Shown: positions 1 through 9,257, counted from the first letter of the stretch. The stretch: DNA of 64,000 bases from Sphingopyxis yananensis (GCF_020687785.1 NZ_JAJEWI010000010.1:62001-126000), one strand, 5' to 3'. Notes: generated from the letters alone by a model not told the origin. Translations and numbers: made by a program.

Positions 1-2206
1 TGATTGCCTTACTGTCGAGTAAATTCTCGGCATAAAGCGTTGCCCCCAATTGACCTTTGCTCCACCCAAAGCTGGCATCCACAACCTCATGTGACGGGAT
101 GATGTTATAAGTGGGGCTGGGGGTACTGGTTCCCGGCGTGTTGGGGAAGCTATTGGCAAAAGAGCCATTATGTTGAAGATCAATACGCGCCGAAAGCTCT
201 CCACCATCAGCCAAGGCCCAAATGTGGCGGGCGTAGGCGTTGATCTTAAATTTGGGTGACGCCAATGGGCTGTGGAGCAACGCGCCAGAAATTAAAGATT
301 GTTCTTCGGTGATTTTGGTGACTTTGGCATTTTGGATTTGGAAATTCACGCCCAAATCCAATCCGCCGGAAAGCTGCGCGGTTAGTTCGGCTTCTAGCCC
401 GATCGAGCGGGATTTTCCGATATTGCCGACATATGGCGCGGTATCAGAGCTGCGGACGAGCGGAATCTGCATGTTCGACCAGTCGATATAAAAGGCCGCA
501 AAATTGGCCTGAACGCGCCGATCGAACATACGAAGCTTGGCGCCCAGTTCATAGTTCCAAATGCTATCCCCAGCGGCGCTTTCCGGCACGATAGCAGGGT
601 CGTCCGGATTAATCAGGCTGCGGCCATTATTTCCAGCGACAGTGCCATTGGGTTGCCCACGTCGAAAGCCTTTGGAGGCGGAGATATAATAGGTTTGATT
701 TGCGTTGGGCAGGAAGGTCGCGACAAATTTGGGTGATACGCTCAGCTTATGACCGGTGCTGAATTTTTGGCGCAATTGCGGCGTCAGCGTGACATCGCTG
801 GGATTGCCCATCAGGGCGCCGATCAACGCACTAAAGAAGTCGGGAGCGGTCTCGCCTTCGCCCGTCACTAAGGCTGAAAATTCGCTGTCTGTGATACGGA
901 CACCGCCCGTCAATTTCAAACGATCGCTGACATAAATATTGGCCTCACCAAATGCTGCCAATTCCACATTTTTCTTAATTTGAATGTCGTTGGAAAAGGT
1001 TGCTCCGGGCGCAAAGTTTGTTGGCAGGCCTGTTAAGCCGATGAAATCTGTGAAATCTTGGCTTAAATATTGGGCGTCGCGTTGCCGCGTTTTCTGGCGG
1101 AGAAAATAGCCGCCAATAACCCAGTCGAATTTCTCAGACGCTTTGGAGACGAGCCTAATCTCTTGGACTAAGCTTTTGGTGTTCACCTCTTCACGCAGGT
1201 GCAGGGGGACGCCAGGAACAATGGCTTCTAAATATAAATTCCAATCTGAGGGGGCGCTGGCCACGCTGGTGGACGAAACCAAATTGGCAAAGCCCAGATC
1301 ATAATCGAGCCCCAAATTAGCCGTGCTCAGTTTGCTGTCGACGGCAAAGGGTTCGTCTTCAAATGATTTGCGGAAACCGCGATCAGGATCAAAAAAGGGC
1401 ACATCGCCGTTAAAGCTTTTATTGATGCTGCCACTTAAATTGGCCGAAAAAGCATCGCTGGGTGTCCAGCGCAGCATTGCACGCAGACCCCAATCCTTGA
1501 TCAAATTGCTATTTTTTACGCCGGTTCCAACATTGTCGATATAGCCATCGTCTTTCTTATATGTGCCAACGACGCGGGCGGCCAATCTATCTGAAATGAT
1601 GGGCAGGTTGACCATGGCGGCTGCACGGCGACGATAGGCATCACCTTTTTGCACGCCACCATCCAAATCAACCCGTGCGTCGAACCCAGTGGCATCAGGC
1701 TTTTTGCTGATAAAACGAACCGCGCCAGCGAGGGAGCCAGAGCCGAACAAAGTCCCTTGCGGTCCACGGAGAATCTCGACGCGTTCAATATCATATGGTG
1801 TGATATCTGGCGTCACCACAGCAAAGCTGGTTAGCGGCAAATCATCGAAATAAATGGAAACGGAACGCTGGGCACCGACGCTGCTGGTCGTTTGTGAGGT
1901 CTCGATGCCGCGCATCGTTAATTTGCTGAAATTGCTACCGCCCGTCGCAATGACGCCTGGGACAGAGGCGACCAGGCTGTCATAATCAGAAACCCCTGTT
2001 TCGAGCAATGTATCACCCGTGAAGGCGGTGATACTCAGCGATGTTTTTTGCAAACTCTCTTCGCGGCGGTTGGCCGTCACCACAATTTCATCGACTGTCT
2101 CATAGGCCAGTTCATTCGCCGAGGCCGTGATCGAAAAACTAGCTACAGGGCAAATGGCCAATAGGCTGACGCCAGCCAAGCCGTTTCGCATAAACTTCAC
2201 TGTCAT
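1..2206 (-). CDS. TonB-dependent receptor, 3' end cut by window edge
   Basis: Outer-membrane TonB-dependent receptor, presumably importing a bulky substrate with energy from TonB-ExbBD. The reading frame runs from ATG at 2206 (GGGAG-type ribosome site just upstream) off the left edge, about 735 residues, so only a short barrel end is missing. Visible in order: signal peptide, a TonB box region (DEIVVTANRREESLQK), a plug domain with YDIERVEILRGPQGTLFGSG, then beta-barrel strands with GFRRGQPNG. There is no STN signalling domain, so it is not of the FecA type. It belongs to the receptor class common in sphingomonads that is often found beside catabolic genes. The AraC gene follows on the same strand upstream, which suggests local control. 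The substrate cannot be read from the sequence. Confidence 0.9.
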   Translation of the reverse strand, partial: MTVKFMRNGLAGVSLLAICPVASFSITASANELAYETVDEIVVTANRREESLQKTSLSITAFTGDTLLETGVSDYDSLVASVPGVIATGGSNFSKLTMRGIETSQTTSSVGAQRSVSIYFDDLPLTSFAVVTPDITPYDIERVEILRGPQGTLFGSGSLAGAVRFISKKPDATGFDARVDLDGGVQKGDAYRRRAAAMVNLPIISDRLAARVVGTYKKDDGYIDNVGTGVKNSNLIKDWGLRAMLRWTPSDAFSANLSGSINKSFNGDVPFFDPDRGFRKSFEDEPFAVDSKLSTANLGLDYDLGFANLVSSTSVASAPSDWNLYLEAIVPGVPLHLREEVNTKSLVQEIRLVSKASEKFDWVIGGYFLRQKTRQRDAQYLSQDFTDFIGLTGLPTNFAPGATFSNDIQIKKNVELAAFGEANIYVSDRLKLTGGVRITDSEFSALVTGEGETAPDFFSALIGALMGNPSDVTLTPQLRQKFSTGHKLSVSPKFVATFLPNANQTYYISASKGFRRGQPNGTVAGNNGRSLINPDDPAIVPESAAGDSIWNYELGAKLRMFDRRVQANFAAFYIDWSNMQIPLVRSSDTAPYVGNIGKSRSIGLEAELTAQLSGGLDLGVNFQIQNAKVTKITEEQSLISGALLHSPLASPKFKINAYARHIWALADGGELSARIDLQHNGSFANSFPNTPGTSTPSPTYNIIPSHEVVDASFGWSKGQLGATLYAENLLDSKAI

Positions 2207-2455
2207 AATATCCGCTCCCACCTTATCGGTCTGTAATTTTGATCAGACTCATATTGGTTGATGCTACGGATATCCTAAGTTTATGGATAATCAATAGCGG
2301 AAAATTGATTTGCGTTCATATTTTTTATCCAATCGGTATGTTCTGAATGTGCGCTGTAAAAAAGGGTCGTCTTCGAATTGGGCGGCGCGACGGCCGCCGA
2401 CATCGTGAATTTTCACTCACTTTGGACGCTGGGCGAGAACAGGCCCCGTTGATAT

Positions 2456-2716
2456 TTACGGGAGTGGAGCGGGGTATCCGCATCTCGGAAACTGGCTGGT
2501 GCGATAATATTTACGCTCTCCTTTCGAGCGATGTTCGCTCACCAGCCAAGCTTCTTTGCCCTGCAAGTGTAGGTTGCGGCGGAAGCAGATATGCTGTGGC
2601 ACAGCATCAGCTATGCGAAGTCGCACGGCACAAAATCGGTTTCTTGGCCGTCCTTTGGGCCCTCGCTGCCCACGCGCCTGCCATGATTTCGCAGCTTGCT
2701 TTGCTATCCCGTCCAT
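2456..2716 (-). pseudogene. IS701-type transposase remnant
   Basis: An 86-codon open stretch reads as the middle of an IS4/IS701-type DDE transposase. It has the sequence KGRPRNRFCAVRLRIAD, then GKEAWLVSEHRSKGERKYY, closely matching the conserved stretch before the catalytic Glu block in that family. The expected continuation (LPADTPL-like) appears in another frame as FRDADTPLH, so a frameshift follows. Weakly similar residues (QHLPDINLARL) lie upstream in a third frame up to about 2790. No catalytic DDE set, no full-length frame and no terminal repeats are visible. It is a decayed fragment sitting between the receptor and the AraC gene. The opposite-strand 144-codon ORF over the same bases has no recognisable features. 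Confidence 0.6.
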
Positions 2717-2859
2717 ATTTCTCAGGTAACACGGAGCTGTTGGTTGGGATCGCCAAGGCGGGCCAAGTTGATATCCGGTAAATGTTGACTATTGGCGCGA
2801 TGTTGCGACGAAACGGCTTGGGGTTCGACGCGATCCTGCGGCGCTATATCTGATAGATC

Positions 2860-3945
2860 TTAATCGCGTGTCTCGCCGCCGTTCGCGTGACTTTGCTGGA
2901 TGATGTCGCGATAATGGGACGGGGTCATGCCTTTCCACCGCAAAAAGGCCTGTCGGAAGCTGTGGATATCTCGAAATCCGATGGAGAGCGCGATATCATC
3001 AATTGTGCGCCGCCCATCGCGAAGCAAGTAAATGGCCGCATCATGGCGGGCGATATCCTTGAGCGTGCGTATCGAACTGCCGTCCTCGGCCAATCGGCGG
3101 CGAATGGTGCTGATGCTTTGGCCCACCAAATTGGAAAGTTCTGTCGTGGTTGGGAAAGGCGCAAATCGTGCGAGCGACATATTATATATGCTGCGAATTC
3201 TGTCCCGTAGCGGCATTCCGACGGGAGGTGCCGCGATATATTCAAAAGGAAATTCCAGCAGCAGATTATCGAGTTCTTCAGGAGTGCGAACAATCGGCAT
3301 AGCGAGCAGGGATTGAGAAAAGGAAATGTTGTTCACTGGCCCGTCAAAGACGAGATCACCGGCAAAAAAATCGGCCATTGCTTCATTGGCAAAGGCGGAA
3401 CTATGCATCAACTGCACGTGAAATTCTTGGGGCGCGATACCCAGTAACCAAGCGTAAAATCGCGTAAAAATCGACATTCCCGCAAGGTCCGTAAGAAAGG
3501 CGCTGAAGCTTTTTCGGCGCCTAAGAGTATCGACCGTTACAATCGCAAGTGGGCCTGCCTCGGTTAGTTCAATCACCGAGATACGATCACCGCGCGTGCG
3601 AAAAAACATTGCCTGTCGTTCAATCACGTCCCGAAAGCTGCGGCAACTGATCACGCAATAACACATCAGCCGAAATTCGTCGGGATGCATTTGTGGTTTG
3701 TGGTCAAGGCGGCTCGAATGCCAGCCGATAGTCACGATGGATTCACGGTAAATTGCGATGCCGTGATGGCGGGGCAGGGTGTCCATTCCGCCTGCGCGAT
3801 CCGTCATGCCTTCCAGATCCGCCATGCTGTATGGGACATGCGCCCGCATCAAAATGTCTGCAGGTTCCGCGCCAACGCGTGCCGCCGTCTGGAGCAAACG
3901 CAGGATGACGCTTGCGGTGATTTCCGCAACCGGCGACGGCCTCAT
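2860..3945 (-). CDS. AraC family transcriptional regulator
   Basis: 361-residue DNA-binding regulator. The N-terminal two thirds resemble the effector-binding domain of the AraC/OruR type (PF12625-like). The C-terminal 90 residues form the paired helix-turn-helix of AraC proteins, with TIRRRLAEDG in the first helix pair and the signature DIALSIGFRDIHSFRQAF followed by GMTPSHYR. The gene is divergent from the sulfotransferase operon across 163 bp that carry two TTGAACGAAA direct repeats, the expected kind of AraC operator. It most likely controls that operon, itself, and perhaps the downstream receptor gene. The inducer is unknown. Confidence 0.92.
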   Translation of the reverse strand: MRPSPVAEITASVILRLLQTAARVGAEPADILMRAHVPYSMADLEGMTDRAGGMDTLPRHHGIAIYRESIVTIGWHSSRLDHKPQMHPDEFRLMCYCVISCRSFRDVIERQAMFFRTRGDRISVIELTEAGPLAIVTVDTLRRRKSFSAFLTDLAGMSIFTRFYAWLLGIAPQEFHVQLMHSSAFANEAMADFFAGDLVFDGPVNNISFSQSLLAMPIVRTPEELDNLLLEFPFEYIAAPPVGMPLRDRIRSIYNMSLARFAPFPTTTELSNLVGQSISTIRRRLAEDGSSIRTLKDIARHDAAIYLLRDGRRTIDDIALSIGFRDIHSFRQAFLRWKGMTPSHYRDIIQQSHANGGETRD

Positions 3946-3982
3946 GGCAAATTCCGCTTCATCCCTTTTTGATAGGGATAGG

Positions 3983-4014
3983 TTGAACGAAAAACCACCT
4001 AATATTGAACGAAA
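3983..4014. promoter_or_regulatory. Direct-repeat operator, probably for the AraC protein
   Basis: TTGAACGAAA occurs at 3983-3992 and again at 4005-4014. The start-to-start spacing is 22 bp, about two helical turns, and both copies continue to CC four bases later. It lies between the divergent AraC gene and the sulfotransferase operon. Tandem half-sites about 21 bp apart are the usual AraC-family arrangement; the assignment to this regulator is inferred. Confidence 0.55.
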
Positions 4015-4108
4015 TTCCTATTTCAGATGGGTGCGACGGCACTCTACACGATGGACAACAAAGCCGACGATAAACAGCGCACGCGGACCATGAGAGGAAG
4101 GCGCTTCA

Positions 4109-5365
4109 ATGCATGATAAACTGACAGACGCGAATATATGGGCCCCGCCGCCGCGCCCCGAATGGCTGGCAACATTTCTTGATGAAACAAGAACATGGGA
4201 CATGGGCGCTGTTGCGCCGCTGAACGCCGATGAACTCATTTCGACCGCCATGCAGCGCACCGGTCTGAGCGATTTCGGCGAGGATGATTGGCGCGAGCCG
4301 TTTGAAATTCTCGTCCGCGCGATTGAGGAAGAGGCCGAACTCCATGCCTTTGGTCGCTTGTGGACGCGCCACGAATTGCTGTTGTTTTTGGAAACCCGCC
4401 TGCAAATCGAGGCGGTGTTCAACGCCCATCCGGAAATTGAGGATGAAGAAATCAAGCAGCCGGTTTTCGTAACGGGCTTGCCGCGCTCCGGCACATCGAT
4501 CCTGTTCGAACTTTTGGCTCAAGACAAACAGTTTATGGCACCCGCAAATTGGGAGTTTGTCTTGCCTTGTCCGCCCCCTGAGGCTGCGACCTATCGCACA
4601 GATCCGCGCGTTCCCCGCGCGCATCACCTCATCACCCAGATGGGGCGCGTGGCACTTACCTATCAATCGATGCACGAAATGGGGGCGTGGATTCCCAATG
4701 AATGCGGCGTCGCCTTTCGTTTGAGCTTCCGTTCGCAGCATTTGGCCGCCACATTTCAGGTGCCTAGCTACACCAACTGGTTATTTTCCGCGGACCAGGA
4801 GCCTGTTTATCGCTATTATAAGCGATTGCTGAAACTGCTTCAGTGGAAAAATCCGCGTGATCATTGGTTGCTCAAAGCACCAGAGCATCAGTCTTTTCTG
4901 CCGGTGCTGATGAAAATATTCCCCGATGCGCGGGTGGTGGTGACCCATCGCGATCCGGTCAAGGCCCAAGGTTCGGTGACCAATTTGATGGGCACCCTGT
5001 ATTGGATGCGCAGCGACAAGGCTTTTGATGCCAAAGCGTTTGAAGAATTATTATCCCCTGAAGGCACGGCTGCGCGGCTGGAGCAGATGATTGACTGGAT
5101 GGAATCTGGGGCCATAGCGTCGGATTTAATATCCAATTCCCGCTATTCCGACTTAGTCGAAAACCCTGTCGCCGCGCTCGAGGCGCTTTATGCAAAAATG
5201 GGCTTTCCCTTCACGGCGGAGACACGCGCCGCGGTTGAATCCTATCTGGCGAACAAGCCAAAGGGCAAATTTGGAGCCCATAAATATTCGGTAGATCAGC
5301 AGGATAGCACGCGCAGATTGTTTGATCGCTACCAGACTTATTTTAACGTACCCAGCGAGGATTAA
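4109..5365 (+). CDS. Sulfotransferase family protein
   Basis: 418-residue cytoplasmic enzyme of the PAPS-dependent sulfotransferase superfamily, transferring a sulfuryl group from PAPS to a hydroxyl or amine. The 5'-phosphosulfate loop FVTGLPRSGTS lies at about residues 120-130. The 3'-phosphate-binding stretch VVVTHRDPVKAQGSV lies near 275. The N-terminal part (about 100 residues) is of the type found in the Sulfotransfer_3-like bacterial group. ATG 4109 follows AGGAAG by eight bases. The gene ends four bases before the GTG of the DUF1214 gene, so they are almost certainly co-transcribed. The acceptor is unknown; an alcohol or sterol-like compound imported by a neighbouring receptor is a guess. 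Confidence 0.85.
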   Translation: MHDKLTDANIWAPPPRPEWLATFLDETRTWDMGAVAPLNADELISTAMQRTGLSDFGEDDWREPFEILVRAIEEEAELHAFGRLWTRHELLLFLETRLQIEAVFNAHPEIEDEEIKQPVFVTGLPRSGTSILFELLAQDKQFMAPANWEFVLPCPPPEAATYRTDPRVPRAHHLITQMGRVALTYQSMHEMGAWIPNECGVAFRLSFRSQHLAATFQVPSYTNWLFSADQEPVYRYYKRLLKLLQWKNPRDHWLLKAPEHQSFLPVLMKIFPDARVVVTHRDPVKAQGSVTNLMGTLYWMRSDKAFDAKAFEELLSPEGTAARLEQMIDWMESGAIASDLISNSRYSDLVENPVAALEALYAKMGFPFTAETRAAVESYLANKPKGKFGAHKYSVDQQDSTRRLFDRYQTYFNVPSED

Positions 5366-5369
5366 TCGA

Positions 5370-6551
5370 GTGACCAAGCCATATGAAAAAGATTTGCGCG
5401 AAGCCTGGGACCGGTTTTGTGACGATTTGAAATCCGCTGGCGATATTGCTTTGCGCGAAACGGCTTCTGACAATCCCGTGGACCGCGCGGCTGCGTTTCG
5501 ATTGTTGTCGCGTAACATCGGCTTGGCGCTGGCCTTGGAAATGGAAAATAGCGACCCACTCCACCCCGAATTGCTTCATTATTTTAACCCCATCCGAAAA
5601 CAGGGCGGCGACAATACGGACGCGCTTTATGTCGGCGGACCGATCAACGGAACCGACACCTATCGCATTTCGGGCAAGCGCGGAAGCTCGCTTTACTTCG
5701 GCGTGACGGTTGTTGAAAAAGGCGAAACACCGTGGGGCGGCGGCGTGGCTGGCACTTTGTTCGGTGATCAAATCCAGACCGACGAAGACGGCAATTTCGA
5801 ACTATTCCTCAGCCCCGATCCGCAACCCGGCAATTGGATCAAGACCACGCCGGAAACCTTCCGCGTGACATTCCGCCAATTTTTCGCGGATTGGGAAGGC
5901 GAAAGCCCGATGGAAGCGCGCATTGACCGCTTGACCGGCGACGGTGCGCCGCCGCAATTGACCCCCGAACATGTGGTCAACGGGCTGGCTAGCGCGTCCC
6001 ATTGGTTGAAATGGTCGATTACCTATTGGGCCGACATGATCGAAAAATGGAAGGTTCAGCCCAACAAGTTCCTGTCTTATCGCCAGCTTGATGACAATAA
6101 GATTGACGCGACACCGGGCGGCGAACCGCTGATCGCTTATTGGATGCTGCCGCCCGACGAGGCGCTGATCATTCGGGTGACGCCACCAAAGGCGCATTAT
6201 TGGGCCGTCGAATTTGGCAATTATTGGTGGGAAACGATGGATTATCGCAATCGTTTGGCCAGCACCAATTGCCATCATGCCGTGCTGGAAGACAATGGCG
6301 AACTGATCGTGGTGGTTAGCCATACCGACCCCGGCCTGCCCAACTGGCTGGACCCATCGGGACATAGCGAAGGCTATATTACCTTCCGCTGGATGATGGG
6401 TGACACTTGCCCGATCCCGCAATGCCAGCAGGTGAAGCGTTCGGAATTATTCGCGCATCTGCCCGCTTCCATCAAGCAAATCTCGCCTGATCAACGCCGC
6501 GAGCAATTGGCCGAGCGTCGCCGCGGTGTGATCAAGCGCTTCAAATGGTAA
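5370..6551 (+). CDS. DUF1214 domain protein (paralogue 1)
   Basis: 393 residues starting at GTG 5370, with AGCGAGG upstream; a TTG further upstream would overlap the sulfotransferase. The C-terminal half matches DUF1214 (ALIIRVTPPKAHYWAVEFGNYWWE, here given only as a region near residues 255-280, and the conserved stretch DNGELIVVVSHTDPG). The N-terminal part resembles the helical region usually preceding it (AWDRFCDDLKSAGD). No signal peptide is visible, unlike the second paralogue at 17617-18801, so this copy is probably cytoplasmic. The catalytic role of the family is not established. It sits between a sulfotransferase and an SDR in one operon, implying a role in the same pathway. Confidence 0.85.
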   Translation: MTKPYEKDLREAWDRFCDDLKSAGDIALRETASDNPVDRAAAFRLLSRNIGLALALEMENSDPLHPELLHYFNPIRKQGGDNTDALYVGGPINGTDTYRISGKRGSSLYFGVTVVEKGETPWGGGVAGTLFGDQIQTDEDGNFELFLSPDPQPGNWIKTTPETFRVTFRQFFADWEGESPMEARIDRLTGDGAPPQLTPEHVVNGLASASHWLKWSITYWADMIEKWKVQPNKFLSYRQLDDNKIDATPGGEPLIAYWMLPPDEALIIRVTPPKAHYWAVEFGNYWWETMDYRNRLASTNCHHAVLEDNGELIVVVSHTDPGLPNWLDPSGHSEGYITFRWMMGDTCPIPQCQQVKRSELFAHLPASIKQISPDQRREQLAERRRGVIKRFKW

Positions 6552-6601
6552 TATCGAATTGAAATCAGGTAATTAACAAAAAACAAAAAGGATTTGGTCA
6601 G

Positions 6602-7426
6602 ATGGATTTGGGCTTAAAAGGTAAAACCGTGATCATCACGGGCGGCAGCGGTGGCATCGGTCATGGTTTGGTGACAGAGTTCGCCCGCGAAGGCGCCAAT
6701 GTCATCTCCGCATCGCGGGATGTCGCAACTGGCGAAAAAATCGCCGCTCGGGTCAAAGAGCAGGGCTTTTCCGGCACGGTTCTGCCCGTGAAAACCGACG
6801 TTACCGACCCAGCTAGCATTGAAGCCATGCTGAAAGTGGCGCATGAGCATTTTGGTCCAGCAGATGTGCTGGTGAACAATGCGGGCGGTGTGGGCAGCAC
6901 GCGTCCTTTTCATGAATTGGACGCCGAAACCCGCCGCTGGGAAATCGCCCTGAACATTGACGGCGTAGTCAATTGCACGCAAGCCGTGGCCAATGACATG
7001 TTGTCGCGCGGCGTGGGCAGCGTGATCAACATCTCCTCCAACTCGTCATTATTGGGCGAAGCTGCTCAGGATATTGTACATTATGGCGCGGTCAAAGGCT
7101 TCGTAAATAGCTTTACCAAGCTGCTGGCCTATGAATGGGGTCCGAAGGGCGTGCGTGTAAACACCATCGCTCCAGGCTGGATCGTACCCCACAAAAATGA
7201 TGAAATTGCGGAAGGAAGCTTCTGGAATCGCTTGGAAATGGGCACACCCGAAGCCATGCAAGCGTCGCTGGAAGATGGAACTTTGTTCAATATGAGCAGT
7301 CTGCCGATCAAGCGCCTTGGTCGCCCTGAAGATATCGCCGCGCTCGCGATGTTCTTTGCGTCCGATGCCTCCAGCTATATTACAGGTCAGTTGGTATCCG
7401 TCAGTGGCGGCGTCTATATGCCCTAA
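6602..7426 (+). CDS. SDR family NAD(P)-dependent oxidoreductase
   Basis: 274-residue classical short-chain dehydrogenase/reductase. The Rossmann glycine motif TGGSGGIG lies at 13-20, NNAGG at 92-96, the catalytic serine in NISSNSS near 146, and the YxxxK pair at Tyr161 and Lys165. The C-terminal signature DASSYITGQ and VSGG are intact. The reaction is oxidation or reduction of a secondary alcohol/ketone. AAAGGA lies upstream of ATG 6602. It is the third gene of the sulfotransferase-DUF1214 operon (50-bp gap). An insertion around residues 195-235 (helix region before LPIKRLGRPED) could shape the substrate pocket. The substrate is unknown. Confidence 0.92.
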   Translation: MDLGLKGKTVIITGGSGGIGHGLVTEFAREGANVISASRDVATGEKIAARVKEQGFSGTVLPVKTDVTDPASIEAMLKVAHEHFGPADVLVNNAGGVGSTRPFHELDAETRRWEIALNIDGVVNCTQAVANDMLSRGVGSVINISSNSSLLGEAAQDIVHYGAVKGFVNSFTKLLAYEWGPKGVRVNTIAPGWIVPHKNDEIAEGSFWNRLEMGTPEAMQASLEDGTLFNMSSLPIKRLGRPEDIAALAMFFASDASSYITGQLVSVSGGVYMP

Positions 7427-7588
7427 GCTTGAGCGACTTAGCGGCTCTAAAACCTCATATATTCGTAACAAGCCTATCTGCGGGCGCCATGCTCGCAGAT
7501 AGGCCGGCGTTAGCCCAAACCGTCTTCAACTGACAACCGCACGCCAGTGGCTTAGGTCCGGACGGTGAACTGATTCTGTGAAATCTCG

Positions 7589-7611
7589 CTATTGCGAATA
7601 AGTAGCAATAG
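7589..7611. promoter_or_regulatory. Perfect palindrome before sigma gene, Fur-like candidate
   Basis: CTATTGC and GCAATAG form a perfect 7-bp inverted repeat separated by nine bases, ending 15 bp before the ATG of the sigma factor gene. A site here would block expression of the whole heme operon. TTGC/GCAA arms resemble alphaproteobacterial iron-responsive (Fur-type) sites, but the inner part does not match a standard Fur box well. Confidence 0.4.
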
Positions 7612-7626
7612 TGTAGGGCATCACCA

Positions 7627-8139
7627 ATGCTCCGCAATTCTGCTTCCCTATCGCGCCTTCTCATCAAGGAACGTCAAAGCTTGATCCGCTTTGCGCAGCG
7701 GATTGTGGGCAGCGCGACTGCGGCGGAGGATGTCACTCAAAATCTGTGGCTTAGAATTCAGCGCGTGGAGGATTATCCACCGATCATCAACAAGCGCGCC
7801 TATCTATTTCGCCTCGTCTCCCATCTATCGATTGATCATCTGCGTGCGCTTCAGCGGCATGATAAGCTTTTTCAAAGCGGGGAGGTTCATCCGGAGCTGG
7901 GCGACGGTCAGCCAGACGCGGAGCGACAGTTGCTAGACAAGGAACAATTGGTCCGGCTAGGCGAGGCCGTCGAGCAATTGCCGCTTCGCTGCCGCCAAGT
8001 GTTTCAATTGATTAAGGTCGATGAATTGACGATCAGCGCGACGGCAACCAGACTGGGCATCAGCCAAGATATGGTTCGCAAACATATTCGCCATGCGCTG
8101 AAACATTGTCATCAATATCTACGGGACAGCGAAGAATAA
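7627..8139 (+). CDS. ECF RNA polymerase sigma factor, FecI type
   Basis: 170-residue extracytoplasmic-function sigma factor. Region 2 is visible as RFAQRIVGSATAAEDVTQNL with the following WLRIQR helix. Region 4 is visible as LPLRCRQVFQLIKVDELT followed by the helix-turn-helix SATATRLGISQDMVRKHI. Next downstream is a FecR-type gene and then a receptor with an STN domain. This is the classic surface-signalling trio: ligand-bound receptor signals through FecR, which activates the sigma factor. Identical promoter-like motifs precede fecR and the receptor gene but not this gene, so the sigma factor itself is probably controlled by iron through the palindrome at 7589. Confidence 0.92.
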   Translation: MLRNSASLSRLLIKERQSLIRFAQRIVGSATAAEDVTQNLWLRIQRVEDYPPIINKRAYLFRLVSHLSIDHLRALQRHDKLFQSGEVHPELGDGQPDAERQLLDKEQLVRLGEAVEQLPLRCRQVFQLIKVDELTISATATRLGISQDMVRKHIRHALKHCHQYLRDSEE

Positions 8140-8153
8140 AAATTCGCCCCTGC

Positions 8154-8182
8154 ACCTCTCATTATCTCTTTATCGTTCGTCA
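8154..8182 (+). promoter_or_regulatory. Putative ECF-sigma promoter of fecR
   Basis: ACCTCTCATT (8154-8163), then 14 bases, then CGTCA (8178-8182). The same two blocks with exactly the same spacing occur before the receptor gene at 9258-9286. CGTC is a common core of ECF -10 elements. The fecR start lies 56 bp downstream. Similarity also extends about ten bases to the left of the first block (TTCGC at the far end). Confidence 0.6.
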
Positions 8183-8238
8183 CTATCACATGGGCCCATT
8201 TTCGTACGGCTTTGCATGACTGCGCTAGGAAAAATTTG

Positions 8239-9240
8239 ATGAACAAACTTCCTGCTAGCAACAGATTATCTAGCGCGATTTCGGACGAAGCCGCACGGTG
8301 GATTGCTGACGGATTGGATGAAGGCCTGACAGAGGAAGCGGAACTGGCACGGGATGTCTGGCTCGCGGCGGACCCACGACATGCGCAGGCCTATGATGAA
8401 ATGCGGGTGATTTGGGCGCAATTGGATTATGTGCCGATACATGTTGAAACACGCCAACATCGTTTAAAAACGAGCTGGCGTCGTCGCTGGCCTGTCGCTC
8501 GGAAACAAGGGAAAAGTCGATTCAAATTGCCTGTTGTCGGTACGTCGATGGCAGCCAGCCTGTTGTTGATGCTGTTGCCATTATCCGGCGACTGGGTGAA
8601 CCAGTTGCGCGCTGATTATGCAACCGGCACAGGCGAGACGCGCGTCATTAGCCTCGCAGATGGTTCCACCGTGCATTTGGATACACGAACCGCGATACAG
8701 GTTGATTATCAGCCAGAGCGGCGCAGCATTCGGCTGTTGCAAGGAAAGGCCCTGTTTCAGGTTGCGTCCAACCCCAAACGACCCTTCACCGTGTTGTCCA
8801 ATGAGGGAAGCGCCACCGCTTTGGGCACAGCATTTTTGGTGGCCGAAGAGGGTGGGGGCACCCTTGTTACCGTGACCGAGCATCAGGTGCGCGTCGATTA
8901 TAAGGTCGACGGCCCGCATAACGCCGTTCTGAATGAGGGGCATGCCATTCGCTATGATCGACGGAAGGGTTTAGGTGATATTCAGGTGAGCAATAGCGTC
9001 AACGCTACGGCTTGGACTGATGGCGCATTGGTGTTCAACGATGCCCCCCTTGACGATGTTATTCAGGCTATCGGGCGCTATCATAGCGGGACTATTCATG
9101 CCTTTGGCAAGGCGCGTGATATTCGTGTCAGTGGTGTGTTTCGGGTGGATAATCCGGTTCTGGCTGTTGCGCAGCTGGAGCAATCCGTTGGCGTCAAAGT
9201 GCGCCGTTTGACGGATTATTTTATTTTCATCTCGAGCTGA
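8239..9240 (+). CDS. FecR family anti-sigma factor/signal transducer
   Basis: 333-residue inner-membrane regulator that carries the signal from the outer-membrane receptor to the ECF sigma factor. The N-terminal cytosolic domain has the DUF4880-type motif DEAARWIADGLDEGLTEE. One transmembrane segment follows near residues 102-118 (SMAASLLLMLLPLSG). The periplasmic FecR domain contains ADGSTVHLDTRTAIQV and ALGTAFLV. A C-terminal STN-like domain follows (VFNDAPLDDVIQAI). ATG 8239 is preceded by AGGAAAA; a TTG at 8212 is a less likely start. It lies between its sigma factor and its receptor, 99 bp after the former. Confidence 0.92.
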   Translation: MNKLPASNRLSSAISDEAARWIADGLDEGLTEEAELARDVWLAADPRHAQAYDEMRVIWAQLDYVPIHVETRQHRLKTSWRRRWPVARKQGKSRFKLPVVGTSMAASLLLMLLPLSGDWVNQLRADYATGTGETRVISLADGSTVHLDTRTAIQVDYQPERRSIRLLQGKALFQVASNPKRPFTVLSNEGSATALGTAFLVAEEGGGTLVTVTEHQVRVDYKVDGPHNAVLNEGHAIRYDRRKGLGDIQVSNSVNATAWTDGALVFNDAPLDDVIQAIGRYHSGTIHAFGKARDIRVSGVFRVDNPVLAVAQLEQSVGVKVRRLTDYFIFISS

Positions 9241-9257
9241 AATTTTTTCGCTCTTAT

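Noticed and set aside
2347..2781. 144-codon plus-strand ORF
   Set aside because: No recognisable motif; overlaps the transposase remnant on the other strand, which explains the sequence better.
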